Assembly: GCA_036936605.1 (NCBI GenBank)
Contig: JAUPFV010000002.1
Location: 129,936,376 to 130,000,375 of the forward strand
Length of the DNA stretch: 64,000 nt
From: Limnanthes douglasii subsp. nivea
Lineage: Eukaryota; Streptophyta; Magnoliopsida; Brassicales; Limnanthaceae
Reading direction: 5' to 3'
The notes under the pieces are model-generated. The model saw only the letters and a list, made by a program, of their open reading frames with translations, searched no databases and was not told the origin of the DNA. A program made the translations under genes and the position numbers. Position 1 is the first letter of the stretch. Each line of letters opens with the position of its first letter. Shown here piece by piece: positions 1-11,419 of the stretch.

Positions 1-48
1 TTATGTATGATGTATTTCATATAAGACGACATGTCTACGGCTACATGA

Positions 49-288
49 ATGCCTCCCCCACGTAATTGTAAATATGTAGCGACAAGGTACATGTATATCA
101 CAAGTGGACCAATGTTTTTGGTGTTTAACCAGTCACGAGATATTAGGAATGAAGCACTCGACTCATTTCGTTTAATAATCACGGACTATTTGTCCAAAAA
201 AATGATGCAATATGTTAAAGATCGAATCATCTTAAAGGAGGAAGAACTGCGTAGTCTTACCGGCAGTGGAGGCTATGATTTCGAATGA
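49..288 (+). CDS. small unrecognised open frame
   Basis: A 79-codon open frame starting MPPPRNCKY and ending GGYDFE. I recognise no domain. The C-terminal half is charged and could be helical. It lies just beyond the C-terminal end of the decayed MULE on the opposite strand, in AT-rich DNA, and may be chance or the tail of a truncated gene entering from the left edge. No promoter or splice signal helps decide. Confidence 0.12.
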   Translation: MPPPRNCKYVATRYMYITSGPMFLVFNQSRDIRNEALDSFRLIITDYLSKKMMQYVKDRIILKEEELRSLTGSGGYDFE

Positions 289-559
289 TTTTTGTATTCG
301 ATCTTAAGTTATGTAGCGTTGCTTTATCTTCTATTTTTTTAAAATTACAAGTCATCAGTGTTTATTTTATGAAATTTTATGAAATTATAAGTTTTCGTTG
401 TTCCTTTAGTAGTCAATTTTTTTTATCATCATTATAAAAACAAACACATCATATTAACTAGAATAAAACATATTAATCACGAACAAAACATAACTTGCAA
501 AACCGAAGTACAAAAAGTTTGAAGTAATACATAACTGAAGTACTAAATTACATTAACCA

Positions 560-3440
560 ACTAAAAAAATTCATCCAGATCAGTTACTTCTGGATAAGAA
601 CTAATTGGCTTTCGACCTTCGAGCTCCATATATGTCTTGTAGCGTCTAAGTAATGGTAACTTACAAGTTGAAGCGTTATCGTTGTGCAATACATTCCATG
701 TAGGATGTATACGTGCACACAGACTATGAGCGGTAACGATTAGTTGTAAAAACAGTTTAGAATTAGACTATAAGGGTTAATATTTAGTGTACTAAAAAAC
801 ATATGAATGAGACAAAAGATTTACATTGACGAAATGATTAGTATTAACAAAACCATACCCGATTTCACATCTTTTGGACTCCAACGAGAGTACACCTCGC
901 AGAGCTAGAAAGGTTTCTCTACAATTGTGAGATCCCGTTTGTGATACAAATTGAACAATACATTGAAACTTTGTTTCAATCGCTATACCCATCTCTGACA
1001 TTGTCATCCAATATTTGGTTTCAACTGGTGTTTTGTAATAGTTTATGCTTTCAACCACCTTGAGATATTCTTATTTGTCGTTATATATCTTGCTATATAC
1101 CGCATATTATCCATTATTTTGTCGTAAATTTCCTTCATAGTCACCTGTCAACCTTCTTCATGACCATATAACCCATATGAAACTGTATGATAGCCATAAT
1201 GGCCATCACGCCTAATGTCGTTTATACTAGTTATAAACGAAATGAAGTGTATCGGAAACCAATACAAGAATCATTTCGGATCGTGTATCAATTTTTCCCA
1301 TCAACAACATAGCATGGTATGGTATTGCTAGAAAACGAGACAATTGAAGAACTATGAAGGACTATAGACACATCTGCATGAATAGTATTCACACTTGGAA
1401 CTACTATACGAGCGGTCAATTTTGGAGTTTTAAAGAGGTTTAGCATCAAAGTTTTTTTTGGCCTTATTAGAAGCATCCACATGTTCCTAGTGACATTAAT
1501 CTCATTTTGTAGATGATGCATCAATAACAAGTTTTTGTTTTACATGTGGAAGACCGCAGTGCTTCTGCTCCTCTAATGGCTTTAGTAGGAAGGATGTCTC
1601 CAAATAAACAATTTCAAACCATTTCTTGTAAACTTGTTTTATACAATTTTCTTCTTTTGTCTCCATAACATCAATTACAAGTTTTTCCAAATCATCTTTG
1701 AGAATTGTCATCGTTGTTCGGTTCATACAGGGCTGTATTTATAACCTCTTCCAATGGTTGTGAAACACTTTTAAAGATGTAACTTTTCCATTATTAAGCC
1801 ACTTGGAATCTGGTGGTAGCACGGTATACTGTGTGTTGATCTTATCGACCATATGAAAACGTCATCAGTTGTATAATGTTTAACATCTACCCCATCTTCG
1901 ATAATAATTTTCCCACAATCTAGCACACTTTCTAATTCAGTAAGAAAGAGTTCTAACAATGTGTAGGAAACCTTACCTCGAATTCCATCAAAAAATTTGT
2001 CAACAAATTTATGTTGTGCAATGTAACGACTCTTTTCAAAAGAAGATCTAATTAAAGAATGTTTGATTTCGACAAGTAAATGTACCCTCGCCCAAAATAA
2101 CTCAAAGTTTAGTTTGCTCGTACGTAGGTAACACTTCAAGTTAGAATGAACGTTCTTGACCCAGTTAGTCGTGCAATATCCCAAATGCATAAAATTATTC
2201 ATTTTCCAAACAACGAATTTATCACTGTATTTATCAAGCCATGCATTTTCAATGTATTTGTAGTCTAGCTACATCTCAAGCCATGAAATGCAAGAGGGTA
2301 TTCTTTGTAGTCTAGATACATCTCAAGCCTAGCATGATCAAATTCAATCTCTGATGTCACGTACACTATTTTATTCTAAGCATAAACAAACTTTGCATGA
2401 TCGTTTTTCTCAAGGAAATACTTCATTGTATTCCCCTAAACGTTATGGTTTATGTGCCAGCGGTATAACATATGCATTGTCTTTGGAAAGACTATTTATA
2501 TGACATTCATCAATGATAAATCTTTGGCAGTCAAAATTACAGACGGTTCTTCAATCCCGTGAGCGAAAATCAACGACTTCAAACATTTAACACCCATTTG
2601 AAGTTGTTTATTTTTTCACCAAACATGACATCAAAAGCAGCACAGTACGTCAAACCAGTAGATGTCACGGCTACTATCTCAAGCAACGAGATATCATATC
2701 TTTTGATCTTGTACATACTATCCCTGATCAAAACTATTAGAAATGTTTGCAACAGATCAGCACTAACTGGATGCGTAAAAAATATATCAGTAATGACTTG
2801 TTCATCGTCTTCAACAGATTTATGACATTCGTAATAATTATGCATCTTAAAATCTCCCAACATAAACTACATATGTGGCTTGCCCATCTTCTTCAAAACC
2901 CTATTTTTCTGTCTGGCATTATAGATAGTGTGTACAGAAGTAACATTATTGTCATTCAACTTCTTAATACCGTTCAATATTTTTTCTAGGGTATGTTCCC
3001 ATATAGGTCGACCGTTTAATAAATTACATCTCATCTTCATTCAAACGGCCTGCGTATGAATGACCGCCAAGTTTTTTCAAACAATCCCACAAACAACTTC
3101 TAATTTCCATCGATTGGTTCCACCAATGACCCCTTTGGCTAAAATGGATAACCAATATTTTGGTTCTCGTCGACTTTCTTTTACAATTTTTTTCGGTCAC
3201 CGTTAAAATATAATTTTTCGACCTCTCGCATTAAAAACCTACCAGAGGATTTTTTATACTCTCTACTCTATTGTGACGCCTTACGTTAATAACCAGATTG
3301 TTATCTTTTTCGGTCTTCTTTATCCACTTAACCAATGCTTCTTGCGTATAATACTCAGACGTGAAAAATACATGAGTGTAGTCGACAGCGAAAGCTTCCT
3401 CGGATCCATGCGCAACATCCGCTCCCTAATTGACAACATT
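560..3440 (-). pseudogene. MULE transposase with C-terminal OTU-like domain, decayed
   Basis: Read on the minus strand the fragments follow the order of plant MULE transposases. At about 3440-3290 there is an N-terminal segment (HVFFTSEYYTQEAL). At 3060-2880 is a FAR1-like segment (GGHSYAGRLNEDE, NARQKNRVLKKMG). At 2863-2579 is the transposase core (DSMYKIKRYDISLLEIVAVT). At 2560-2400 are TAKDLSLMNVI and FPKTMHMLYRWH, where the family's CxxH is YxxH. At 2202-1771 is the C-terminal part with a SWIM-like CxIRSTHSIPCYH region. Further on, 1240-560 matches an OTU-like domain (DIRRDGHYGYHTVS, then YWMTMSEMGIAIETKF and GYGFVNTNHFVNV). Many stops and frameshifts break the frame, and a 47-bp duplication lies at 2262-2330. 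I see no terminal inverted repeats. A plausible intron acceptor (TTGTCAATTAG) ends near 3422. The family call is firm; element borders are not known. Confidence 0.85.
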
Positions 3441-3667
3441 AAAACACAACGCGTAGTTAGGAGAACCAAAACACAGATGGCTTAAACAGGTTAAAATATG
3501 GGGCCAGAAATACGATTTTGGTTTTGGTGGCCATGCACCACCAATACCATTGGTTCTGGTACTTTGAACCAGTGGTGCTTATATCCCATAACCGGTGCCA
3601 AGAATCCTACGCACCATAAGGCTAGAACCGATGGTGCAATTACAACCAAGGACCGAAAACATTTTCT

Positions 3668-3801
3668 ATTATCTTTTCCGTCGATTCAACCTCTTTCTCC
3701 AGCGACTTAACTTCATTCTGTAAAGACATATGCTCCTCTCTCATTTCTAGGGACATCGAATCCTCAATGTTAATCCCTAACTCCGACTCAATCATGTTCT
3801 A
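3668..3801 (-). other. open coiled-coil-like segment, possible upstream exon of the MULE
   Basis: On the minus strand this stretch is open for about 44 codons and reads MIESELGINIEDSM then EEHMSLQNEVKSLEKEV, a heptad-like acidic sequence. It lies upstream of the MULE N-terminus, separated by a stretch ending in an acceptor-like TTGTCAATTAG. It could be a leading exon of the same gene or an unrelated fragment. No homologue is recognised. Confidence 0.25.
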
Positions 3802-5097
3802 TTTTATGTTTTTCTTCAAATTGTGGTTGAATGTTATTGAGAGTAGTTTGAATGCTCAACTTATTCTAGTAAATTGTAGTGTTTTTTAGGTCAAGCTAGA
3901 CAAATAGGTTGTTTTTTTATTTGGTTCTATTTAGGATATACTTGGTATTTTTTACTTAATGGTAGTTGTGTAATTAAATGAAAGTTGGAGGGTAATTTCT
4001 TCCAAAAAAAAGTGAAACTAAAGTCAACGACGTTTTTTCGATAAAATTAGATCAGTTTTTGGTATGTATAGCCTGACCCTTTAATCAAATTATACAAACT
4101 CTATTGAGGATGCTCTTATATTTAATAAATACATTAAAATAAATAATTGATCTACGAGATTAAAAAAGAATTGCGTGACATCACAAAGGTAAATTACTAA
4201 TGGATCTGTAAAAGATTGTATATTATTTCCCTTATTTAATTAAAACAAAAAATGATATCAATCAACAATATTCTTATTAAAGGAAAAATATTCCTTTAAA
4301 AATGATAATCATTCGGTTTTGAGAAATCAATAAAAGGAAAATCAGCCCCCATCCAGTAATCTTCAATCTTTTAACACTCTCCGGCTCTACTTTTTTCTCT
4401 TTCAAGAACCAAGCTATTGTATGCTATTGTGCTTTGTGTTAATGTATGTCCACTATAGTTCATGTTCGAAGGGCAGCTGGATTTGCGAACCGAGGTTGCG
4501 CAAATCTGGTTGTTCTTTGCGCGATGCATGCCCGATTCTTCATAACAACCTTTAACCTTTCAAACATCCAAATCCCTGCATGTTACCCCAAATCAAACAA
4601 ATATAATTCCTAATCGAAGATCTAGACCTAAACTAACCTATAAAACTAACTAGAATTCAAAATGACAACTAAAAATATATAAAAAATCATTTTTTCAAAC
4701 ATAATATTCAACTCTAAATATCACTAAAAATACATATCTAAATTGAAAAAACTATATAAATAAGTAAGAATACATACCTCAACAGAATGGTAGAGTCGGA
4801 TATGGAAAATCTAAAGTTTTTAAATATGTTAGTTAGAGAGAGTTATGGGTTTTTATAGAGTTTTGGTTGGTTTTTTATATATAGAAAATAGGTTTTATAT
4901 TAGTGACAGTTTTGTAATTAATGGAGGTCTCGTTCAATGAAAACCAAGTCTCATTATAGCCGAGTCTCATTCTAAAAAATTGAGTCTCATTTTAGCACAA
5001 CCCTCCACTAAATCATCTATGGGTCACTCATTTATCCTTTTTTATTTAGGGCTAGGCTCTAATGAGACCCCGTTTTGTTGAAAAAAGACCTCCATTA
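3802..5097. other. AT-rich intergenic stretch, no gene seen
   Basis: No credible coding sequence on either strand. Around 4920-5000 a short GAGTCTCATT-type motif recurs three or four times. Nothing else is supported. Confidence 0.6.
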
Positions 5098-5600
5098 GGT
5101 TGACAATCTAAATGATTGCATGCCTACATATTATAGCATACACTCATGCAGATTGGGTTGGCAATCCAAATGATCGCATGCATACATCAGGTTACTTTAC
5201 TCTAGTTGGGGGAAACTTAGTGACATGGAGTAGCAAGAAGCAGAAAGTGATGTCACTTTTGAGTGCTAAGGCAGAATTCTGGGGAATTTCTAAAGAAGTA
5301 ACAAAAATATTATGGATTAAGAAATTAATAGTTAAAATTGGATTTCAATCATCTCTTTCGAGCCAACTCAAGTGTGACAATAAAAAATAATAAGTCTATC
5401 GGAAAATCTTGTTTAACGCGATAGAACTAAGCATGTAGAAGTAGATTGACACTTTATAAAGGAAACAATTGAAGATGGTACAATTCAACTTCCTTTTGTA
5501 AGATCAGAGGATCAACTAGCAGACATCCTGACTAAAACTGTAACAAGGCAAATCTTCACTACAAATTTGAGCAAGTTGTGGATTTAAACCCGATTATTAA
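5098..5600 (+). pseudogene. Ty1/copia RNase H and polyprotein C-terminus, fragment
   Basis: The frame from 5112 reads ADWVGNPNDRMHTSGYF then GGNLVTWSSKKQKVMSLLSA, the RNase H segment of plant copia polyproteins, followed after a frame break by TKHVEVD, HFIKETIEDGTIQLPF and SEDQLADILTKT, the usual C-terminal end. The first D and the SAKAEF acidic position are present. Upstream domains are absent, so this is the 3' tail of a truncated element. A local direct duplication (5098-5128 against 5156-5188) repeats the NPNDRM-coding segment. A purine-rich GAGGAGGAG tract follows at about 5606, where the polypurine tract is expected. Confidence 0.8.
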
Positions 5601-5890
5601 ACTTGAGGAGGAGTTTTGAAGATTATATTTACTAATGTTGTTAAACATAAAAATCACAATAAGATCAAGATATTAATTGAAGATTAATTAAAAAGACCAA
5701 TAAATTAATCGAGAAGCTTAAGAGATTAATGAAAGATTAATTATGAAGACCAAAATATTCAACAAATAATTAAAGTTATTATTAAAGAGGAAAACTATAA
5801 TAGTAAACATATTATCAATACCATTATTATTATTTCCTTCTAATGTACTACAAAAGATTAGCTTGTAAATAGAATTAATTCAATGAAAAA
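5600..5890 (+). repeat. possible 3' LTR remnant of the copia fragment
   Basis: Begins with a purine-rich tract (GAGGAGGAG) right after the polyprotein end and closes with sequence typical of copia LTR ends (TTGTAAATAGAATTAATTCAATG). There is no second LTR in the window for comparison, so the borders are approximate. Confidence 0.35.
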
Positions 5891-5929
5891 TAAAAATAAA
5901 AATATTTCCTTTAAAATTTATTTTAGGCT

Positions 5930-6325
5930 TTGAACATGAATTAGTTCCCCATGACTATCCATTTTTATGACAGATAATCATTCGACTAAAAAAATCTGGA
6001 TTTAGCCCATTGACTATCCATTTTGATGACATATAGTCCATCGACTATAAAAAATCTGTATTTAGTCCTTTGATTATCCATTTAGGATAAAGTTGGTCAT
6101 ATGCACATGTTTATTTAAAAAACTAACTTTATCAAAAATGGAAAATCAAAGAACTAAATTTATCGAAAATAAATTTGTAATGGACTATCTTGCACGAAAA
6201 TGGATAGTTAACACTTTTTTTCCAAAATAGATAGTCAATGGACTAAATCTGGATTTTTTTAATCAATAGATTATCTGTCACGAATATGGATAGTCAAAAG
6301 ACTAACTCCTATTCAAAGGTTTTTT
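5930..6325. mobile_element. foldback (long inverted repeat) element
   Basis: Two arms of about 175 bp (roughly 5930-6105 and 6130-6320) are imperfect reverse complements with a short AT-rich centre. Each arm itself contains two to three copies of a unit of about 58 bp built on TGACTATCCATTTT and ATCTGGATTTAGTCC. The layout is that of a plant foldback/MITE-like element with no coding capacity. I could not fix a target-site duplication. The transcript would form a long hairpin. Confidence 0.6.
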
Positions 6326-6826
6326 TTACACCAAAATCAATAATAGCAGTTGCCAACGTTATCGTACATGTTTAGCATTTAAAATTCTTCTTTCATAATT
6401 TATTAATATTTCTTTTTAATATTTTGGATCAAGAATATTCTTTTTAATACATAAAAGTGAAACAATGATTGATATACGAATATAAATATCATATTAAAAC
6501 ATACATATTTAGTTGGACTATTCCAAATTGATTTTAAAATGTCAAAAATAGATTGATATTCAATTAAGCTTGTAGATTTATTTGAATATACTTATACCCT
6601 CAACTTATCGTAATAGAAGTGTTTATGATGGATTCCTTATAAGTCCCGTTGTTTTTTACTTTTAAAATCGGATGTACTTTTCTATATGAAGTAAATATTT
6701 TGTTGATTTATTTAGCTAAGTATTTGGGTGAATCATTGGTGGTGAACTGAGTTTTTAATTATTTGGTTGATTGTCTTGATGTTGATCTTGTGGGTGGTTA
6801 ATATACCATTATTTAGGTCTTATAGT
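6326..6826. other. AT-rich stretch, no gene seen
   Basis: No coding signal. Since a copia-type primer site follows at 6827, the 3' part may be the 5' LTR of the outer copia element, but no matching copy in the window proves it. Confidence 0.4.
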
Positions 6827-6838
6827 TGGTATCAGACC
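6827..6838 (+). promoter_or_regulatory. copia-1 primer binding site, initiator-Met tRNA type
   Basis: TGGTATCAGACC nearly matches the copia primer site TGGTATCAGAGC, complementary to the 3' end of initiator methionine tRNA. Confidence 0.5.
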
Positions 6839-7009
6839 CCGTGGTTTTTTTAGCCATTAAATATGAAGTATAATAGTGAATACTCCATGAATAAGTTGAC
6901 ATAACTAATTTTTCAATTTGAAGACCGATGGTGGAGGATCTGTAATATTGTAAAAAATTATTTGATCTAATCAAGCCAATTAAAGATATTTATGATAATT
7001 CTATGTTAC

Positions 7010-7086
7010 GTGTAGGCTAGAAGTAACTAGTCAACAAAGATATTCTGAGGAAATACACGGGAATAGTTAGATATGCCAATCATATC
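7010..7086 (+). repeat. copia-1 LTR-like segment, left of gypsy A
   Basis: CTATGTTACGTGTAGGC and what follows resemble 56050-56130 (CTATGTTTAGGGTAGAAG). The match resumes on the far side of gypsy A at 17581, which shows that A inserted into this sequence. Confidence 0.6.
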
Positions 7087-7543
7087 TGGTGAGGATAAAA
7101 GTAGCCTGAGGGTAGGCTGGTAATTTCAAGCGGAGTTTTAAGGCGGCGTGAGGGTGTTTCACGGTGATGTGTGGGTGTTTAAGGGTGTTTCAAAGTGCTT
7201 TTAATGTGGAGAGAGAATTAAGCAGCTTGGCAGCAGTTAATTTTTCTTACCCATAGTTAATGCTGGTGGTTGGGTATTTATAGTATGAAATTTGGGCCCT
7301 TATGGGCTTTCGGGTCAAGTTTAATGGACCCGGGTCATGTTTAAAGACCCATGAGTTCTAAGAAGGAGGACAGGTAGCTTAGTCAAGAAGTGTTTAGGTT
7401 TTTTAGTACTTTTGTCATAGTTCGAACAGCTTTAGGCTCACAGTGTTCGAAGTCACCTGTCCGGTTTAAATATCATGTCCGGTTTACGGAGAGATTTACA
7501 TTGGGCTGGCCTTCCGGGGAGCACTTCGAATTCGAACTCATCA
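7087..7543 (-). repeat. gypsy A 3' LTR
   Basis: 457 bp, plus-strand ends TGGTGAGG and ACTCATCA. A minus-strand TATA-like TATAAATA lies at 7275-7282. Pairs with 17124-17580. Confidence 0.95.
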
Positions 7544-7557
7544 GGAGCCCCTTTTTT
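7544..7557 (-). promoter_or_regulatory. gypsy A polypurine tract
   Basis: In element sense AAAAAAGGGGCTCC abuts the 3' LTR, the expected site of plus-strand priming. Confidence 0.8.
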
Positions 7558-7873
7558 AGGTATTTGAACAAGTGTCCTTGTCAAAGAACTGAAAAACAGT
7601 CCGATTTAGGAAGTGGTTTTTCAATTCGAAGAGAGTTGAGGACAGACCCGGACATACCAAACGTTACGAATTCCAAACGGTTCTTGTTAGAGTTAATGGG
7701 ACACGTGTCACTCTCTGGTTGGCCAATTTAGCCGTTTTTTCACCTTGAAATTCGCACCACTTTCTCGAACAAGTTACCTCTTTTAAATGTCATTAATGAT
7801 ATCAGCGCTGTCTTTTAATCATTGCCCAACTTTTCGGATTCTCCTAGTAATCAACTCCTTTTTTCACATTTAC

Positions 7874-7880
7874 TATAAAT
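7874..7880 (+). promoter_or_regulatory. TATA box of the gypsy A antisense gene
   Basis: CTATAAATT lies about 103 bp upstream of the antisense ATG at 7983 and points the same way. Equivalent boxes are found in B, C and D. Confidence 0.55.
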
Positions 7881-7982
7881 TCTATTCACTTTTCACTGTC
7901 TCATTATCTCTTTCAAACTTTACTCTGCCATTTTACCCAAAGGTTTATCTCTCTAAAACTTCAAAACTTCCTTAGCTGTTTT

Positions 7983-10968
7983 ATGTTCACAGCAAGAACA
8001 GCACTGATCAAGGGCGGCTGGCTTAACCTCTCAGAATTGGAGAAAGCTCAAAGAGTTGAAAAGGAAAAAAGACTTACAGCAGGGATTCCAGCGTCGCCTG
8101 TTGAGAAACCAGCCCCTTCAATCGAAGAATCTGACAGAGGTTCATCTTCTTCTAAAGGTACAAAACCTAAAAAACTCTTTCAATCAACACTCTCCCCCAT
8201 AGTATCTGGCTCTTCAGTTCAAGAGTCGATCCCTATTGTTGAACCGGGGGTCACTGCCACAAGTGTTAGGAAAAAATCCTCTTTTATTGCTATGGGGTCT
8301 GATTCTGACCACTCCCCAGACAAATTAATCATGAAAAGGCCAAGTAGGTTGGTTAAAGGACTTCCTTCTAAAAACACACCCTCGAAATCGGGGCAAAAAA
8401 TAGTGAATCAGGGTCTGGGGCAACTATAAGGGCTCCCCGGGAGAGACCGTCAGGAACAGAAACCAGCAGCCCGCTACCCCCCAAGGAATCTTCTACCTCA
8501 GAAACTCAAATTAAGGTAAGAAGTCAAGTAAATTCGGACAGCCAACAGTCCGGAGGATCAGCTCTGCCAAGCCTCAATCCTCCCCGGACTATTTCTACTG
8601 ACGCTCCCCCAACGATTATGGAGGAGAGGATGAGGGACTCCACTGAGGAGGTTAGATTTGAGTCCGAGTCCTCCGGACAGGCTAAAACTGCTATCGTTGT
8701 TGCCAAGAAGGGCAATGAGGACTTGTATCTGAGGCGTCCGGACCTGCCGGAGAGCCTTGAAGGGAGAGTGGGGCCATGCTTTCATAAGGTGGAGTTCAAG
8801 TATCTTTTGGCTTTGTTGAAACCCAAGTACGCATTCATCCATACTTCAGATCTGGGCAGATTACGCACAAAGTGGGGAATCCCTGAGAACGTAAAAATAA
8901 GGATTCCCATCGATCCAGAGACCCCGATGGATTGCAAAAGGAATGAGATAGTCTTCTTCACGGAGCTATTCAACTGGGGACTCAGGTTCCCACTGGACCC
9001 GGAGATAGTGCGCTATTTTCATCTAGTCAAACTCTGCCCATCACAGTTAAGCCCCAATGGCTGGTTCACCTTGATGTCATGTATTATGGCGTCTAGGTTA
9101 TCTGGAATCCCTCTTCCTATGGAAGAGTTTGCAGCTGTGGCCAACTTGTGCAAACACCATCAGTTCCCCTTCTACCATTTCAACATGGGGAACGATCTTA
9201 AAGCTGTCGATGATCTCCTGGAGTCGGAGAGCAAATAGAGGAGCCAATTCTTATTTGTCAGTGGCTCATGGGAGAATGGCAAGAAAATCAAGGCCAAGGA
9301 GAATCCTAGCCTTCTTCGAAGCAGATGGAGGAGTGATCGTAAGTTTTTACTTTAAGCTTCTGTTCGAATCTCTCTTTTCTTCAAGTTTATGCTAATTAGT
9401 TTCTTTTCGTTTTAACAGAGCTGCCAAAGGAGTTCGGGGACTACCTAAAGACCGGACAGACTACCTGTGGCAAAATTAACGCTTGGGCTGCAGAGAACTG
9501 GGAGAACCGGTTCCATAAAGCCTTCACTGCTGGGAACTTAGCAAGGTCTCACCTGTGGAACACCACAGGTCGAAGAGACCTAACTTGGGAGGAGTTCTCC
9601 ACCCAACCTGATGAAGACATCGTGCTGAGAAGGTCTCACGAACTGGATGGGACTCTCTTCCTTCCTGCCCGGGCCAAAGCCCCAAGTAAAATGAAGGGCA
9701 AGAAGAAGAAAGGCAAGAGGGCAGCAGGTGACGATGAGAAGGGGGCCCCAACAGATACAGGAGGACTGGCACAGACTCAGATTGATGCAGCCCTTCTACA
9801 GGTGGTGGAACAGGAGAGCGAGAAGCAGGAAGTGAACCTCCCTAAGCCTACAAGGGCCTCTAAGAGGACTCGCAAGCAAACAAGTGAGAGTGCTGACAGG
9901 GAGGTCAAGAAGAAGAAGTCTTCCCAAGGAGATGAAGTTGCTCTCCGGGACCCGGAGCCCTCTTTTCCTACTGACCCAACCTTGGCTGAAGAGATCCCAA
10001 GGGACTTGCACGGAGAGATTCAAAGGGAGTTTACTACAGATGAAGTTGAGAGGGGGGAGCTCAACTTAGATGAAATGGACATCACCGGTCTGGGTGGACT
10101 TGGTGAATATTTTCTTGGGCTGTCCAGAGACGAGTTTGCAGGGCCCTATGTCCCTCCAAGCAGCTCTAACACAGTTAATTTCAACGGTAAAATTTTTATG
10201 GTCTCCAGTGAGAGGGATGTTATAGCCCATTCTATCCTTAGCAACGTGCAACCAATACTTACCCTGGAAAGGCAAGTCCGGAGTCAGGCGGACATCATCA
10301 AAGAGCTCAAATCAGAGAAGGAAAAACTGTCCGAAGACCTCCGGGTTGCTGCCAATAAGGTTGATTTGCTCAAGGAAGCAAATGATCAACTAAAGAAGAA
10401 TCAAGATGAAAGTAATACAAAAGCTGCTTCCTTAGAAGAGACCGTAAACGATCTTTGGGCTAAGCTGTCCGGACTGGAGAAGGACCTGACAGCCTCAAGA
10501 GGAGAGACTGCAGCAAAGGAGAAGCTTGTCACCAATCTGACCACTGACAAACTTGCTTTAGAGAATGCAGTGAATCAGGCTGTTGAAGAGAAAGCTGCTT
10601 TGGTGAAGGATCAAGAGGCCACAATCAAAGCCAGGATTAATGCTTATGCCAGGGAGATGATACGGAGTGAAGAATTAATGATTGAAAAACTGAAGTCTGA
10701 CATGGTCCTCCTGTTTCACGAGAAATTCCCGAAGAGGAGACTAGGGGACTTATGGCGCTATGTGGATGACGATGATCTCCCATACTGGACCATGGCTGAC
10801 GATGAGAGGTACTCCGGTGAGTCCTCGTCTAGTGATGAAGAGGAAACCGGAGAGAGTCCAGGTGAGGAAGAGATTGATCCCAAGGGTAAGAAGATAGTCG
10901 AGGAGAAGAGCGACATCAAGGGCAAGAAAACAGATGAGGGTGAGCCATCTTCAAAGGCTCAACCTTAA
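7983..10968 (+). pseudogene. gypsy A antisense gene (Transposase_28-like plus coiled coil), two exons, disrupted
   Basis: The gene runs against the retrotransposon. Exon 1 is 7983-9338 and exon 2 is 9419-10968, joined by a phase-1 intron; the junction codon becomes CAG and the frame runs on into LPKEFGDYL. The conserved block RTKWGIPENVKIRIPIDPE then FFTELFNWGLRFPLDPEI (about 8866-9010) belongs to the family that databases call putative gypsy-type transposon (Transposase_28). Exon 2 carries basic and acidic low-complexity sequence, a long predicted coiled coil (about 10270-10700) and an acidic tail. Two lesions are visible: a one-base slip in the A run near 8395-8400, after which the frame of 8618-9235 takes over, and TAG at 9236-9238 where family B encodes GWK. 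Its function is unknown. Exon 2 is fully open. Confidence 0.85.
9339..9418 (+). other. intron of the gypsy A antisense gene
   Basis: 80 bp, donor GTAAGTTTTT, pyrimidine-rich end TTTTAACAG. Phase 1, at the same protein position as the introns in B, C and D. Confidence 0.85.
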
Positions 10969-11419
10969 TTTATAATTTGTTTTGTTTATCTTTTGTTTGA
11001 ACTAAAGTCCTTGGAAGGCCAAGGCACTTTTTTGTGATGGTGTCCGTATTATTCGGACAGATTTTTGTACTGTGCCCAAACTTGCTTAAAAAGTCCTTGG
11101 AAGGCCAATGCAGTTTTAAATTGTTGAACGAATATCTTATTTTGCTCAACCATCCTCTTCTTTCATCATTTGTTTAAATAGCTGGAGTTTAAGTAGTTTT
11201 ATTGTATTGTGAGAGCATTAAGACTCTCCGGCTAGAATTTAAATAGCCCTTAGACCTTTTAACCCGGGTAGTATGATAAGAGACAAAGTATTGAAAATAC
11301 TTAGAGAATTTTGAAGAAGGCATCAAGTTTATTGAAAGCTCTCCGTGCCACCGAAGAGGGGAAGGTATGCCCCCAAATATTTACATGGATGTTTAAACAA
11401 GTAAATATTTACACAAGTT
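10969..11419. other. gypsy A spacer between convergent genes
   Basis: Holds the 3' ends of the antisense gene and of pol. The motif AAAGTCCTTGGAAGGCCAA occurs twice, near 11005 and 11090, and B has related copies. The conserved hairpin is at 11339-11358. No coding sequence. Confidence 0.7.
11339..11358 (-). promoter_or_regulatory. conserved hairpin downstream of pol, gypsy A
   Basis: In element sense a 7-bp stem CTCTTCG/CGGAGAG (one G-U pair) closes the loop GTGGCA. The arms differ from those of B, C and D yet still pair, and the loop is the same as in C. Confidence 0.65.
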
